The notes beneath the pieces are model-generated. The model worked only from the letters and a program-made list of their open reading frames with translations. It ran no database searches and had not been told where the DNA came from. Of a stretch of DNA of 64,000 bases, positions 33,091 to 43,679 are shown one piece after another. Both the position numbers and the translations under genes were made by a program. Position 1 is the stretch's first letter. Each line of letters opens with the position of its first letter. The stretch covers positions 1,952,773-2,016,772 of the forward strand of contig NW_020313157.1 in assembly GCF_003265705.1 (NCBI RefSeq). Reading direction: 5' to 3'. This stretch comes from Callorhinus ursinus (lineage: Eukaryota > Chordata > Mammalia > Carnivora > Otariidae).

Positions 33091-33104
33091 AATGTGAGGC
33101 ACAC

Positions 33105-33200
33105 ACAGTTGGGAGTCCCCAACCTTGGCTGTATATTGACATCACCTGGAAAATTTTCAAAAATACTAACATCTGAGCCCCACCTCAGTGTAGATGAACT
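33105..33200 (+). mobile_element. MER5-type hAT fragment
   Basis: TCCCCAACCTTGGCTGTATA, TTGACATCACCTGGAAAATT and ATCTGAGCCCCACCTCAGTG match the left half of a MER5-like element. Confidence 0.6.
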
Positions 33201-33204
33201 GCCA

Positions 33205-33755
33205 ACACATCAACCAGACCCCTACCATACCCACCATGAGACCATACCTGGCACTTCATCAACATCCTCCAAAACTGAGCCAATCCCACAAAACACTAAC
33301 AGTAAATGGACATTTTGCTGAACAGTTTGGAGGTTGATGGGACAGAGGAAAATGTTGTACATAATGATGCAGAACTTCCTGACAATTTCCTTCAAAAATC
33401 CCTGATCCTTCTCCAAAGTTTTCTTCCAGATGACAGCCGCTTCGTGTCTTCTCTCTTCTTCCATTGCTCTCCCCACCCAGTGGCCTCTAAACCCCTATTA
33501 TCCTAACCAATTCTCTTTTGAATCTAAGCTTGTACAACCCACTCGGGAAGATTAGTCCCCCAGGTAGCTCAACAGCAGCACTCTGTTTTTACTCAAAATC
33601 TCCCCAGAGGTCTTGCTTCCAGTCTCAAATAGCCAAGCAAAGTATATTTTTTCAAATCGACATACACAAAATTATCAGTTACAAAAGTTCAATATGTACT
33701 CTTGCAGCTAGGTGGAGAGGCAGAAATTTTTATAAGACTGGCTGGGAGGATTAGA
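33205..33755. other. Unassigned sequence
   Basis: I see no gene or named repeat. Confidence 0.35.
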
Positions 33756-33934
33756 CAAAGAAAGGTTAACTAGGAGGGCTGCATGGAAGAGGTGAGACTC
33801 CAGCCATCTTGAGGAAAGGATTCATGTAGAGGAAACAGGAAGAACCTGGACGTTAAGGACTGGGTCTGCAGAAATCCCAAAGGCTGAGAAAAGAGCTGGG
33901 AGAGCAGGGAGGAAGGTAGCAAATCCTCAGTGGA

Positions 33935-34130
33935 GCCAATAACAATACCAAGCATGAATCCTGCCCTCAGCATGTGCCAGACACTGTTCTAAACAATTCG
34001 TTATCTCATTTTGCTTAAATAATCCAGTGAGATAGGTATTGTTATCCCAGTGAGACAGTAGCAGGGCTGGGATTTGAATCAAGGCAGTCATCTTCAGGGT
34101 CCATTTGTTTAACTACTGCATTAAAGAGTA
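33935..34130 (-). mobile_element. MIR SINE, antisense
   Basis: CCTCAGCATGTGCCAGACAC, TGTTCTAAACAATTCGTTAT, AGATAGGTATTGTTATCCCA and GGGCTGGGATTTGAATCAAG follow MIR in reverse. The stretch just before it (33760-33900) may be antisense L2. Confidence 0.85.
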
Positions 34131-34224
34131 GTCAACTAGAGCACCAATAAAAACAAGGCCAATTAAGCAGACAGAGTGACTAGGTTCTGGAGTAATCCAC
34201 AATCTTTCTATCACAGAAAGGTAT

Positions 34225-34380
34225 TGAGACTAGAGCATCAGCATCACCTTGGAGCTTATAAGAAATGCAGGATCTCAGGCCTCACTCCAAACTTCCTGAA
34301 TCAGATTCTGCATTTTAACAAGCACCCCCACGGGTTCTCCTGACACACCAAAATGTGGGTGGTACTGGTCTAGAAGTCTG
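34225..34380 (+). mobile_element. MER5A-like hAT element
   Basis: GAGCATCAGCATCACCTTGG, AGCTTATAAGAAATGCAGGA, CTTCCTGAATCAGATTCTGC and ATTTTAACAAGCACCCCCAC follow the MER5A consensus. Confidence 0.85.
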
Positions 34381-34529
34381 GGGTCAGTAACATAAATCTA
34401 ATTCAAGAAGGGAGCACTGTGGGTGGAAACAGCAGGTAAGAGCCCGGATGAACTGCTGGGTGTAAATACATTTCCAAAGCCACCTACGGCTGGCAGCAGT
34501 CATTTCTGACAGTGAACAAAACAGCCATA

Positions 34530-34728
34530 GTTAAGAGCTAGAATCAGTTCCACATACTAATGGCTCTGCCACCTACTCAAATATGTGACCTCAGGCAAGT
34601 TACAAAACCCCAAAGACTCACTTTCACCATCTAAAAGTGAAGACAAAGGACAGTTCTTCCTTGGGTTTTCAAGATTAGGTGAGAAATTCTGTACCTGGTG
34701 CTTATCATAGTGCCTGTTAATCTACAAC
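34530..34728 (+). mobile_element. MIR SINE, sense
   Basis: GGCTCTGCCACCTACTCAAA, TATGTGACCTCAGGCAAGTT and a CTTATCATAGTGCCTGTTAA end fit a diverged MIR. Confidence 0.75.
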
Positions 34729-35039
34729 CCCATCCACAAGCACTACCCATTACTATGACGATGTCAAAATTAAAACTTAAGGACATTAAGCTGGCTCTGA
34801 AGGTCTCCATTATGGTGCCAAAGGCTGTGAAGACTGAAGAAGGTGCAGGGAAATGCAAAGTGCAGGTGAGCTCAATTTCCTCATCTTGCATGGATGGAAT
34901 TCAAAGATGCCATTTCCTTCTTGACTTTGACAGTGAAACAAGGGTTACAGCATCCTTTTCAATGAAGTGAAGGGCAACCATATGTAGAATTAATAACAGG
35001 ATGCCTACCTTCCAAAACAGCAGGTAAGATAAAAGCAAA

Positions 35040-35570
35040 TCAAACAATCTGTAGAGCCAAGAAGAGAGAAAATAATTGCAACAGCAAGAAAAGTTCTTAA
35101 GGAATTTTTTAAATGACAGCTGATCAAACATATATATTATGACAAATACACTGAATTCCACTATTAAAAGGCTAAGATTCTCAGACTGGGTGAATAAACA
35201 AGATATATCCATAGTCTACCTCCAAGAGATACCTCCAACAAAGAGAAATCAAAGAAGAGTAACAACGAAAGGATGTGTCCAGGCCCATGGGAATCAGAGA
35301 GAGAGAGAGAAAGAGAGAGAGAGAGTGCAACACTGATTTCAAAAAAGCCCAAGGCAGAGAGCATTAACAAAGCTCAACATGGCCATTTATATCCATGAAA
35401 GTTTCAATCCATAACCAATACCACTCAATAAATAGCCTTTGTGAGTCATATGACAGGGGCTCAAAATACATAAAGCACAAACTCCGACAAGTTTCCAGAA
35501 ATGGACAGAAATATAGTCGTTCTGGGAGACCCTAACCAAACCATCCAAAAAAAGTTTGTAAGATGGAGCA
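35040..35570 (+). mobile_element. L1 LINE fragment with ORF2 endonuclease remnant
   Basis: The open frame at 35139-35336 reads TLNSTIKRLRFSDWVNKQDI and then VYLQEIPPT. This resembles the N-terminal endonuclease part of L1 ORF2p (the conserved LNAPIK..W..KQ..QET block). It has lost most of the domain, the reverse transcriptase is absent, and a GA microsatellite interrupts it. Downstream, GTCGTTCTGGGAGACCCTAA still resembles ORF2. It is a decayed, non-functional copy. Confidence 0.7.
35296..35326. repeat. GA microsatellite
   Basis: A GAGAGA run with one AAG interruption lies inside the L1 fragment. Confidence 0.9.
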
Positions 35571-35624
35571 CACTACTACAAGTGTCCAAGGGGTACCTCA
35601 GGAAAATTCAGTGAGACTTGCCCA

Positions 35625-35820
35625 TTTATCCAACCATCAATCCATCTACTCACCCACCCACCCCATTCATTCATTCATCTATCCCATTGTTCCATCCACC
35701 CACTCATCCATCCATCCCCAAGCCCACTCACCCACTCACCCACCCATTCATCCATCTGTCATTCCAACCATTCACCCACCCACCCCATCCAATCCATCCC
35801 AAACCCACCACCCACCCATA
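35625..35820. repeat. CCAT/CCCA-rich tandem array
   Basis: About 195 bases of degenerate ATCC/CACC units. Open frames on both strands give HPPTHP or GWVGWV strings and are repeat artefacts. Confidence 0.93.
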
Positions 35821-35821
35821 C

Positions 35822-35990
35822 AATGTGCACTGAGAATCTACTCCATACCAGGCACTGGAGATCCAGTGGAATACAAAGATAAGGTGCTTCTTATTAGGAA
35901 TTTTACAGCCTTCCTCCACACACAAAGGAAAAAAAGGATAAGTAGACAAAGTAAGTAAAAACAGAGGAGTGGTGAAAAACAATGGAATAT
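35822..35990 (-). mobile_element. L2 LINE 3' end, antisense
   Basis: TGAGAATCTACTCCATACCA, GGCACTGGAGATCCAGTGGA and ATACAAAGATAAGGTGCTTC are the antisense L2 terminus. The tandem array sits exactly where the (TGAA)n end of L2 would be. Confidence 0.7.
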
Positions 35991-36039
35991 AATTGAGTGT
36001 AACAAGAGTAAGAAGGTATCGGCTAAGGTCTCAGATTTT

Positions 36040-36400
36040 CATTCAGCAGGACATGTGAAGACCAGTAAGCAAAGATGGTTCTTGAGGAGCTTATATTTTA
36101 GTAAGAGGAAGTCAAGAAAATGAACATGAGAAGAAGAATATTATTTCAGATAGTGGTAAGTGCCATAAAGAAGTTAAGATACAACAGAAAAGAACATGTT
36201 TGGGGCAGGAAAGATGCTGATACTTTGGTCAGTCATCAGAAGCTCCTAAAGAAAGGGCACTGGATCTGAGAGCCTCAAGGAGCAGGGGGCTGGCAAAGGC
36301 CTGGTCAGAAAGGTGCCTGGGAGCCAGCTCCTGCCAGGGTGTTTGGGTGTTATTCTTGGAACCATGGGAAGCCTCTAGATCTACCTGGATAGTCTGAGAG
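36040..36400 (-). mobile_element. L2 LINE 3' region, antisense
   Basis: TTTCATTCAGCAGGACATGT, CTTGAGGAGCTTATATTTTA, GATAGTGGTAAGTGCCATAA and a GTTATTCTTGGAACCATGGG end follow the antisense L2 order. Confidence 0.75.
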
Positions 36401-36474
36401 GTAACTCCCTGTGGGTCTGCTGGAGCCCTAAGGACACCATGGGTTCCTCAGGTAGTCATACACCCTTCTAAGCC

Positions 36475-36710
36475 AGAGCGACCTATAAAGGCAGGCTTGC
36501 AGCTTCCACAGAGGCTCAGATGGTAAATCCTGCTCTAATTACACTGGTAATTATGAAGTGACACTTGCTGGGCAGAAAAGAGCATTCCTTCTGTTAGGAA
36601 ACGATCCCTGGAAAGCCAGTCCCAGCCTCTCTAACAGAGAGGGTGCTGTGAATTTACAAACAGCTGATGGAAGGAGGTGAGACCCAGTCCAGACAGGGAG
36701 CACAGGCACC
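36475..36710. promoter_or_regulatory. Candidate conserved non-coding element
   Basis: A repeat-free block with CTCTAATTACACTGGTAATT at its centre (two TAATT cores) and AAACAGCTGATGG (an E box) at its end. It is proposed only on texture and needs an alignment. Confidence 0.22.
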
Positions 36711-36804
36711 ATCATGAGAAGTAAAGAGCCTAGGTATTGGGAAGGGACTCATCTGAGCGTTCACACCGCCACTCCCAGTTCTGGAGACAGCATTAGAAAG
36801 AGAG

Positions 36805-36965
36805 AAAATACCCCATGGTTAGTTAGGCCTAGATTTTAATCCTTGCCCTGGACTCAGTGAGCTGGGTGACCTGGGATGGTTATTTGCCTCTCTGAGCACG
36901 AGGCTCTCCATGCACAAAGGGGTTTAACAACCACCTTTCTTGTGGGGGTACACCAGCACACAGCA
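36805..36965 (+). mobile_element. MIR SINE, sense
   Basis: GGCCTAGATTTTAATCCTTG, GTGAGCTGGGTGACCTGGGA and TATTTGCCTCTCTGAGCACG follow MIR. Confidence 0.75.
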
Positions 36966-36969
36966 GGTG

Positions 36970-38245
36970 TCTGAGAAATGCCATACCCTTCTCTCAGGCT
37001 CTCCTACACCTCTTGGTTGGAAGCTCAGGAGGGAGGAGAAAGGAAAGGAGGATAAAAGAAAGGGAACGGCCAACCACGCAGTTATTATGCTCCCTGGTGA
37101 TGCTAGAAGGGAGTTAAGCAGCCAGTGATAATAAGATTCTTGTCCCGTGTTCCCTGTGACAGCGAATAACGGAGACATGAGAACAGAGCATCCATCAGAG
37201 CCCACAGAGGAGACAGACGAAGGCAGGTGATCAAAGGAATAAATCCACTGCAATCTGAAAAACAGCCTGCCGCTTTCATCCATCTGGGAGGTGACGCAAG
37301 GACTCACACTCTGGCCAAAAACATACTTTGCCACCCAAACCACCATGGGCGTGGCAGGTTTCTAGAACAGATCCCCTCAGGGCTAATAATCTTCTCCTTG
37401 GTCTGGCCATGTCTCCAACTTGCCCATTGTTGGTGCCTCAGTGTCAGTGTCAGTGCCTCAGCCCCCACTCTGAGCTAAGCTTTAGAAATACGCCACTGCC
37501 AAGGAGATTTATCCATTTTAAAAGGTCAGAAAATTACTGCCACTGAAGCTTGTGCATGGAGCAGGTGTAAATATGCCCCAGCTCCCCTTCATGCTTTATC
37601 ACCCTCAGGAGAGGGGCACCTGGGGAAGGAAGTGAGGCTCTAGGAAGTTACTTTCCAGGCAGAGCATTTAACTGCTTGGTGCCTGAGGAGCCATGGACTC
37701 CCTATGGGTGGGACCTACCTACCTATGCCACCTTTATCACCCTCTCACCTTAGAAGGATGAGTCTCAAGCTTTCTGAGCTGCCAGAGAAGCTAGAGACCT
37801 CGACCTTCCCTGTCCAGTTCTGTGGAGCATCCCTCTGAGGGGAAGAAGGATGAGCAACTCCACACAGCAGATTTGGACCTCACACCGCAGTCACTGAAGT
37901 ACTGAGAAGGCAAGGATGCAGAGTCAGTTAAAAAACAAAACAAAACAAAACTAGCACCACCACCTTGACCATAAACACCAGACAATCTGTTTTGCTACAT
38001 GCTGGTTAGTAAACCACTAGGAAGAGAGCAATGAAATGCCAATGCCCCAGTAGGAATTCCCATTTTCTCACGACCAGCTAAGAACTTCGGAGCACCCCAA
38101 AATGCTCTGGGGGCTGTGTGGGTCCGGGAAAACCAGAACTGTAATGAGATTAAAAAAAAACACACAATCACTGCACCAGTGTGGAAAATGTGACACCCTG
38201 GGGAATCTAAGGAAACCAGCAAACACATAAGGAAGAATCCAGGCT
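36970..38245. other. Unassigned, repeat-poor stretch
   Basis: No gene is seen. A small AAAAC run lies at 37927-37952. The 140-codon minus frame (36924-37346) has no domain. Confidence 0.35.
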
Positions 38246-38249
38246 GCAG

Positions 38250-38455
38250 AGAGGCACAGATGGAGGTTCAAATCCCAGCTCTGCCAGTTATAAGCTGTGT
38301 GACTGGGGGCAAGTTACCTCATTTCTCTGGGCTTCTGCCCTGCATGGTAGAAAGAGGGATGATGAGACCTAGTCTGCCTACATGCCATGGAGATTTAGGC
38401 TAATATAAGTGTTACTGTACAGATCACAGCAAATGCCCAACGAATTGATATTATT
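38250..38455 (+). mobile_element. MIR SINE, sense
   Basis: GAGGTTCAAATCCCAGCTCT, GCCAGTTATAAGCTGTGTGA and GGGGCAAGTTACCTCATTTC are close to consensus for the first half. Confidence 0.92.
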
Positions 38456-38799
38456 TTGTCAAGGTGACATGGTCTGTCCTGATTTTTATATACATACATA
38501 TAGAGAGACACACAGAGAGAAAAATTGAATAACTCCGTCAACCAACCTATCTACAAACCAACTCAATCAAATGATCCAGCAATCGCACAGACTTTCCAAA
38601 GTTTAGAAATCAAGATGCCCAATGGAAAAGGAGGGTAAATCAGAGACCAGGAAGCCCACTGGTTGGCCAGGAATGATACATCTGGTCCCCTGAGGTGAGA
38701 GGAGCCTGCCTGTCGTCCTTTGTCCTTTCCACCCTTGCTTTCCCCAGTACTGTGCAAACTAAAATATACTAACCAGATATGACACCGCCAAATGCAGGA

Positions 38800-38903
38800 C
38801 AGCATGGGAGTTGAAAACATGGGCCCTGGAGCCAGCCTGCTAGGCTTCAAATCCCAGCCAACACTGGAGTGACCTTGCTGAGATTCAGTTTCCTCGTTAT
38901 AAG
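38800..38903 (+). mobile_element. MIR SINE fragment, sense
   Basis: GGGCCCTGGAGCCAGCCTGC, TAGGCTTCAAATCCCAGCCA and GAGATTCAGTTTCCTCGTT form the MIR left half. It is truncated where an L1 begins. Confidence 0.88.
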
Positions 38904-39475
38904 AAGGAAACAGTTTGGCGGTTCTTCGAAAAGTTAAACACAGAATTACTCTATGACCCTGCAATTCTACTCCTAGGTATCTATCCAAAATAATTAAAAA
39001 CAGGTGTTCAAATATTTGTACATGCATGTTCACAGCAGCACTATTCACAATAGCCAAAATACCCACCACCAGATGAGTGGATAAACACATGTGGCATATC
39101 CATACAATAGAATGTTATTCAGCCATAAAAGGAATGAAGTACTGATACATACTACAGTGTGGATGAATCTTGTAAACATTATGCTTAGTGAGAGAAACCA
39201 ATCACTAAAGACCACATATTGTATGATTCCATTCACGTGAAATATTCAGAACAGGCAAATCCACAGACAGAAAGCAGATTGGTGGTCGTCAGGGGCTGGG
39301 GGAGGGGAGAACAGGGAGTGACTGCTAACGTAATTACCTTTGGGTGATAAAAATGCTTAGAGGCAGCGGCTGACAACATTGTGAACATACTAAATGCCAC
39401 TGAATTGTTCATGTTAAAATGGTTACTTTTATGTTATGTGTATTTTGCCTCAGTAAATTACTTATAATTATTCAA
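38904..39475 (+). mobile_element. L1 LINE 3' end, long
   Basis: ATGACCCTGCAATTCTACTC, CTATTCACAATAGCCAAAAT, AATGTTATTCAGCCATAAAA, ACCACATATTGTATGATTCC and GAATTGTTCATGTTAAAATG run through the end of ORF2 and the 3' UTR of an L1M-type element, 5'-truncated to about 570 bases. Confidence 0.95.
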
Positions 39476-39479
39476 ATTC

Positions 39480-40650
39480 TTCTACCCATAACTGGCAGCC
39501 AACAGCAGGAGCCTAGGGAGGGGTCTCCAATGGGCAGTGACACTGGCAGGAGGAGAAAGAACAGGGGAGCACGAAGCATGCTCTAATCACCACTCAAACA
39601 ACAGAGACCATAGATTCAGCCTCCTTCACCAATTACACCAACCCCAGGCCGCCCATGCACCTCGCCAGTCCCATCACGCATTTACATGTGTAATAAAAAG
39701 CCGCTATCTTGATACTAATCTTAGGAAGAAAAAAATTCTTACATTTGTATTAATTTTCTTTCCCAGGTTTTAATTGAAGAGAGGATACAGTGTCATGAGG
39801 GAAATAAAACCTTACTTCAACTATCCAAGGGCCATGTGGCTTCATTAGAAGTTACATTAGCTCATTAAGCAACAATAATAATGTAGAGTCAGAATCAATG
39901 AAAAAAATGCATTGCCCCAAGGTATAGATCCGTTTGGTTCAATTATATTCTTACATGGCCAAGCTCCGGTGGCTCTGACGCTAATAAAAATGTGTGATGC
40001 CAGCAGATGGGGCTTCCTTCCTCCACCTTCAAAGCTCAATGATGACACAGAAGCAAGGGTATGGCTTCCATCCTCACAACCACTTTCATTGCTTCTAGTA
40101 AGAGGCCATCTAATCACTTACCCACCTACACCCTGGCAAAACTGATTTCTAGAGCTCATACATCAACAGGGCCAAGTAGGTTCTATGTCACCAGCCTTCC
40201 CTGATCCATTGGTAGAGACTGCTCTGGGTGAGGGTTGAATTGTGCTATGGTTGATTATAGATGTCTGCCTTGGGCACAGGACTGGAGTGCTATGCCTGAT
40301 GGTACGTATGTTCCAGTTATGCCCAGGAGCCCCTCCAACTGGGAGGGGAGCTTAAGAAAACTATCACTCTGGCAATGCTCACCCTGCTCCTTAGCCGCAC
40401 CCCTACAAGGCTGGACTGGGTTTGCACAGTAATAGAGTGCATGAGACTTTACCTCCTTCATTTTCACCAGACTTAACAAAAATCCTAAATCAGGACAAAA
40501 TGAGTACTTACTTGACCCTCGACCAGGTCGCATGGCGGGGACAGTAAATCCTGCATTAAAAAAATACAAAGACAAGAAATGTTGAATTTCACATTGCAAC
40601 AATTGCTTTTCCTATGTTTTTCTCTTAGACAAAATAACTACATTCTTTGG
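39480..40650. other. Repeat-poor stretch with a candidate element
   Basis: No gene is seen. Bases 39780-40100 hold TAAT-rich, non-repetitive DNA (GAAGTTACATTAGCTCATTA, GACGCTAATAAAAATGTG) that could be conserved. The rest is unassigned. Confidence 0.3.
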
Positions 40651-40654
40651 AAAG

Positions 40655-41165
40655 AAATATTTGATTTATTCAATCCAAAAATGTACGTTGAGTGCCTAAC
40701 ACATGCCAGGTGCTGTTATAGGCTCTGCATTTATAACAATAAACAGCAAGGCAAGTTCCTGCCATGGGGTGGGAAAGAGAAGAGGGAGAACATAGCAAAT
40801 AAGGAAGATAATAACTAATAGATGAAGATCATATCAGACAGTGGTAAGTCCAAAGATGATAAAATGGGTTATGGGGGAAAGAGTGAGGAGTGCTACTGTA
40901 GACTGGGGGGTCGGAGGTAGTGGGTATTGAGAGCTGAATGACAAGAAGGAGCCAGACGTATCTGGGGTAGGTATTTTCAATGCAGGGACAGCAGGTACAA
41001 AGGCCCTCGGGCAGGCACAAATGGAAGAGAGCCAACCAACAGGAAGGCTGAAGTAGCTGGGAGTAGTCAGACATCAGAGAGGCAGGCAGGGACCAGATCT
41101 CATCTGGCCTTGAAGGTTAACATACAAATTTGGGTGTTTTTCTAAGCAAATCAGGAAGCCACAGG
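40655..41165 (-). mobile_element. L2 LINE 3' region, antisense, long
   Basis: GTACGTTGAGTGCCTAACAC, ATGCCAGGTGCTGTTATAGG, AAACAGCAAGGCAAGTTCCT, AGTACAAAGGC-like then CCTCGGGCAGGCACAAATGG, and TGGCCTTGAAGGTTAACATA follow the antisense L2 order for about 500 bases. Confidence 0.85.
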
Positions 41166-41476
41166 AAGAATCAAAGTATCTCTTCAAAGTACCAAAAAAG
41201 CCACACCCTACTCAGCTCAACTACCCCAAGTAGCCCCAGGGGAGTCGCCTAATCCATGCACAAGCTTCCCTCCCCTCCCCAACCTGTCCTCGGAATGCTG
41301 AGCCAGTTCCCAACACAGGAAGGGCCCTGGCTAAATTGGAAGGGAAAAGGTGAGTTGCCGAGACGCTTTCTGAAATGCAAATTTCAAGGCCAGCCTGCCC
41401 CTGTGCCCAGGATATCACCCTCCATGCCAAGATGGTTTCCCACCCAAAGGGAGAGAACGTACCAAAATCTCCCCTT

Positions 41477-41666
41477 GGGGCACCTGGGTGACTCAGTCAA
41501 GTGTCTGCCTTCGGCTCAGGTCATGATCTCAGGATCCTGGAATCGAGCCCCGCATCAGGCTCCCTGCTCAGCGGGAAGCCTGCTTCTCCCTCTCCCACTC
41601 CCCCTGCTTGTGTTCCCTCTCTCGCCATGTCTCTGTCAAATAAAATCTTAAAAATGAAATAAAATA
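41477..41666 (+). mobile_element. CAN-SINE, sense
   Basis: GGGGCACCTGGGTGACTCAG, GGCTCAGGTCATGATCTCAG, AATCGAGCCCCGCATCAGGC, a CT-rich tract and an AAATAAAATC tail form a complete copy. Flanks AAAATCTCCCCTT (41464-41476) and AAAAGCTCCCCTT (41667-41679) are the target duplication with one change. Confidence 0.95.
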
Positions 41667-41959
41667 AAAGCTCCCCTTTTCCCTGCCTGAAGCTCAGATC
41701 AAGCCTTTCATCGTATGCCTGTGGACTCTACCAGCACCTCAGAACCCAAGACAGAAACAAGAAAATCCCTTTCCCAGACTCTGCCCAACTGAGGATAAGC
41801 CCCTGGGCACTGGCTGTCCCAAGCAGGGTTCAGTGCCCAACAAGCTCCTTCTCTGGGCCCAGAAATGTATTCAAAGCTCACCTTCTTTTCCTTGCTCCCT
41901 CAGCCTCTTTACAAACAATAAAGCTCTGTTCTCTTTGCTTCTTTCCATGCACCCTCCAG

Positions 41960-42085
41960 GACTTGTGCTCAACACAGGAGACACTATAAGGAGCACAAAG
42001 GACAAGGCCCCCAATGGCACTTATGGTCTGGGGGAGAAGCAGATACTAATTAGGGGACCACAATATACAAGTTAGGCTACAGCCC
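41960..42085 (-). mobile_element. L2 LINE fragment, antisense
   Basis: TCAACACAGGAGACACTATA, ACAAGGCCCCCAATGGCACT and TATGGTCTGGGGGAGAAGCA resemble the antisense L2 end. Confidence 0.55.
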
Positions 42086-42089
42086 TGAA

Positions 42090-43225
42090 GAAGAGTGTGT
42101 GACACTCCTTCCTGCCCTCTCATTTGCTCCTCTGCGCCTGGAGCCCCTGCCCACCTAGTCAGCCTTATTGGACAACCACAGCTCCTTCTACCTTCTCAAC
42201 TTGGCAGAAGCCCTCTGCAGTAACTCTCCACTCCCTTAAGGTGCTGTCTTGTCCCCTTTCTGACTTTTCCCAGAGTCCTTTCTCATGGGCTCCTCTTCCT
42301 GTGCCTGTTCCAGGAACACCAGCATCCTCTGCATGCATCTTACCCTCCCTTGGGACCATTTACTATCTATCTCCCTGGGACCCCAGTTCCCACCTCCTTT
42401 AAGACCCCTGAGTGTCTGCACCTAGTCCTGACTGTTCTCCTGCACTCCAGACCCCACAAACTGACTGTCCTCTCCTCTCTCCAAGTACCAGTGACATTTC
42501 AACTCCACAGGACCCAAGCCAAGCTCTCCTCTTGCCACCAGCTGCACCTCCTTCATCTCAGGGCTCTCCCAGTCCACTGAGCCTGCAGCCTGGGTGCCTG
42601 CCCTCGATTACCCCTACATTCAATCCCAGCTGATCCACTGCAGCTGTGTCTCTTACACTGCACTCTTGTCCCTGGTCTGGTTACTGCATAATAATTGCAT
42701 AATAATAGACTCTTCAAAGGCTTCTGGACACATCTCTGTGCTGCTGAAAACAATTTGGCTGAAAGCAAGGAGACCGGCAGGACAATTTGGTCAAAATGAA
42801 TATTCTGTGGCAGTTGTTTTCAGGGTGTTGGTCATCTTGGTATGCCATGAAGTGGTTTTAAAGACTTTTTATGCATCTTTAACCACTTGGATCCGTTTAT
42901 GCCCCGTATGAAGCATTTCATTTTATTTTGTTTAAGAAATCAAATCCCAGTATTGCCAAGCTCAACTGTAACTAATGGCAGACACAGGGCAATGAAAAGA
43001 AAGAGTCTCCCATAAAAAACTCATTTACAGCATTCATCTAGATGAACTTCATCTAACAGTCCTTTGAAAAGCTATGTATGTGCTTTATGTCAATGTCCCG
43101 CCCTGTGAAAATCCATTTTGCAGCATGTGTGATCCTGGGAGTAGGGTGTCAACTGAATTTATATAAATCAAAATCAATATTGTTTTCCCCACCACTCTTT
43201 TCTGTATTATAAATGAAGTCCTTAC
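42090..43225. other. Unassigned, C-rich then AT-rich stretch
   Basis: Bases 42100-42640 are C/T-rich and may be a diverged sense L2 interior, but I could not confirm it. No gene is seen. The open frames translate to Ser/Pro/Leu-rich strings without domains. Confidence 0.3.
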
Positions 43226-43229
43226 CACT

Positions 43230-43670
43230 CTCCAAAGTCACCCCTGAAAAGATAATCATGGATGCCATTTTGACATGTGTTCTTCTCTTCCTACACATGT
43301 ACAAACATACTTGCCCATATATGCATACATACACACAAAAATATAACTTTAAAAAATGGATCAGGGCTGTAGATATTGACCTATGTACTTGCTTTTTATT
43401 GTCTTACCAACAGACCGTGAATATCTTTTCCAGATAGTTCATATAGAGTTGAGTTTCTCAATTTCAGCACTGTTGAAAATTTGGACTGGATAATCTTTGT
43501 TGTAGGGGGTGCCACAGGTTCCCTGAGGGACCTTTGAGATGTGGAAAGAACCCCTGATGTGGAGCCATCTCTTCCTTTTTTAACAGCTGCATACAATTCC
43601 ATACTATGAGTACACCATAATTTAACTATCCCCATACCCATTGACATTCAAAATTTTAAATTCACCAGAG
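43230..43670 (-). mobile_element. L1 LINE, antisense, with MER20-like insert
   Basis: CACATGTACAAACATACTTG, AACAGACCGTGAATATCTTT, TAACAGCTGCATACAATTCC and ATAATTTAACTATCCCCATA resemble an antisense old L1. Bases 43447-43530 (TTCTCAATTTCAGCACTGTT, GATAATCTTTGTTGTAGGGG) look like part of an antisense MER20 inside it. Confidence 0.55.
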
Positions 43671-43679
43671 GAAACTGAT

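Noticed and set aside
35618..35833. Possible CRISPR or satellite array
   Set aside because: The units are 4 bases and degenerate, with no spacers. It is a simple tandem repeat.
38563..39090. 175-codon minus-strand open frame
   Set aside because: It crosses the antisense side of a MIR and an L1 3' end, so it cannot be a cellular exon of that length.
42100..42640. C/T-rich block as a possible L2 interior
   Set aside because: The resemblance is only compositional. I could not line up a convincing order of L2 landmarks.
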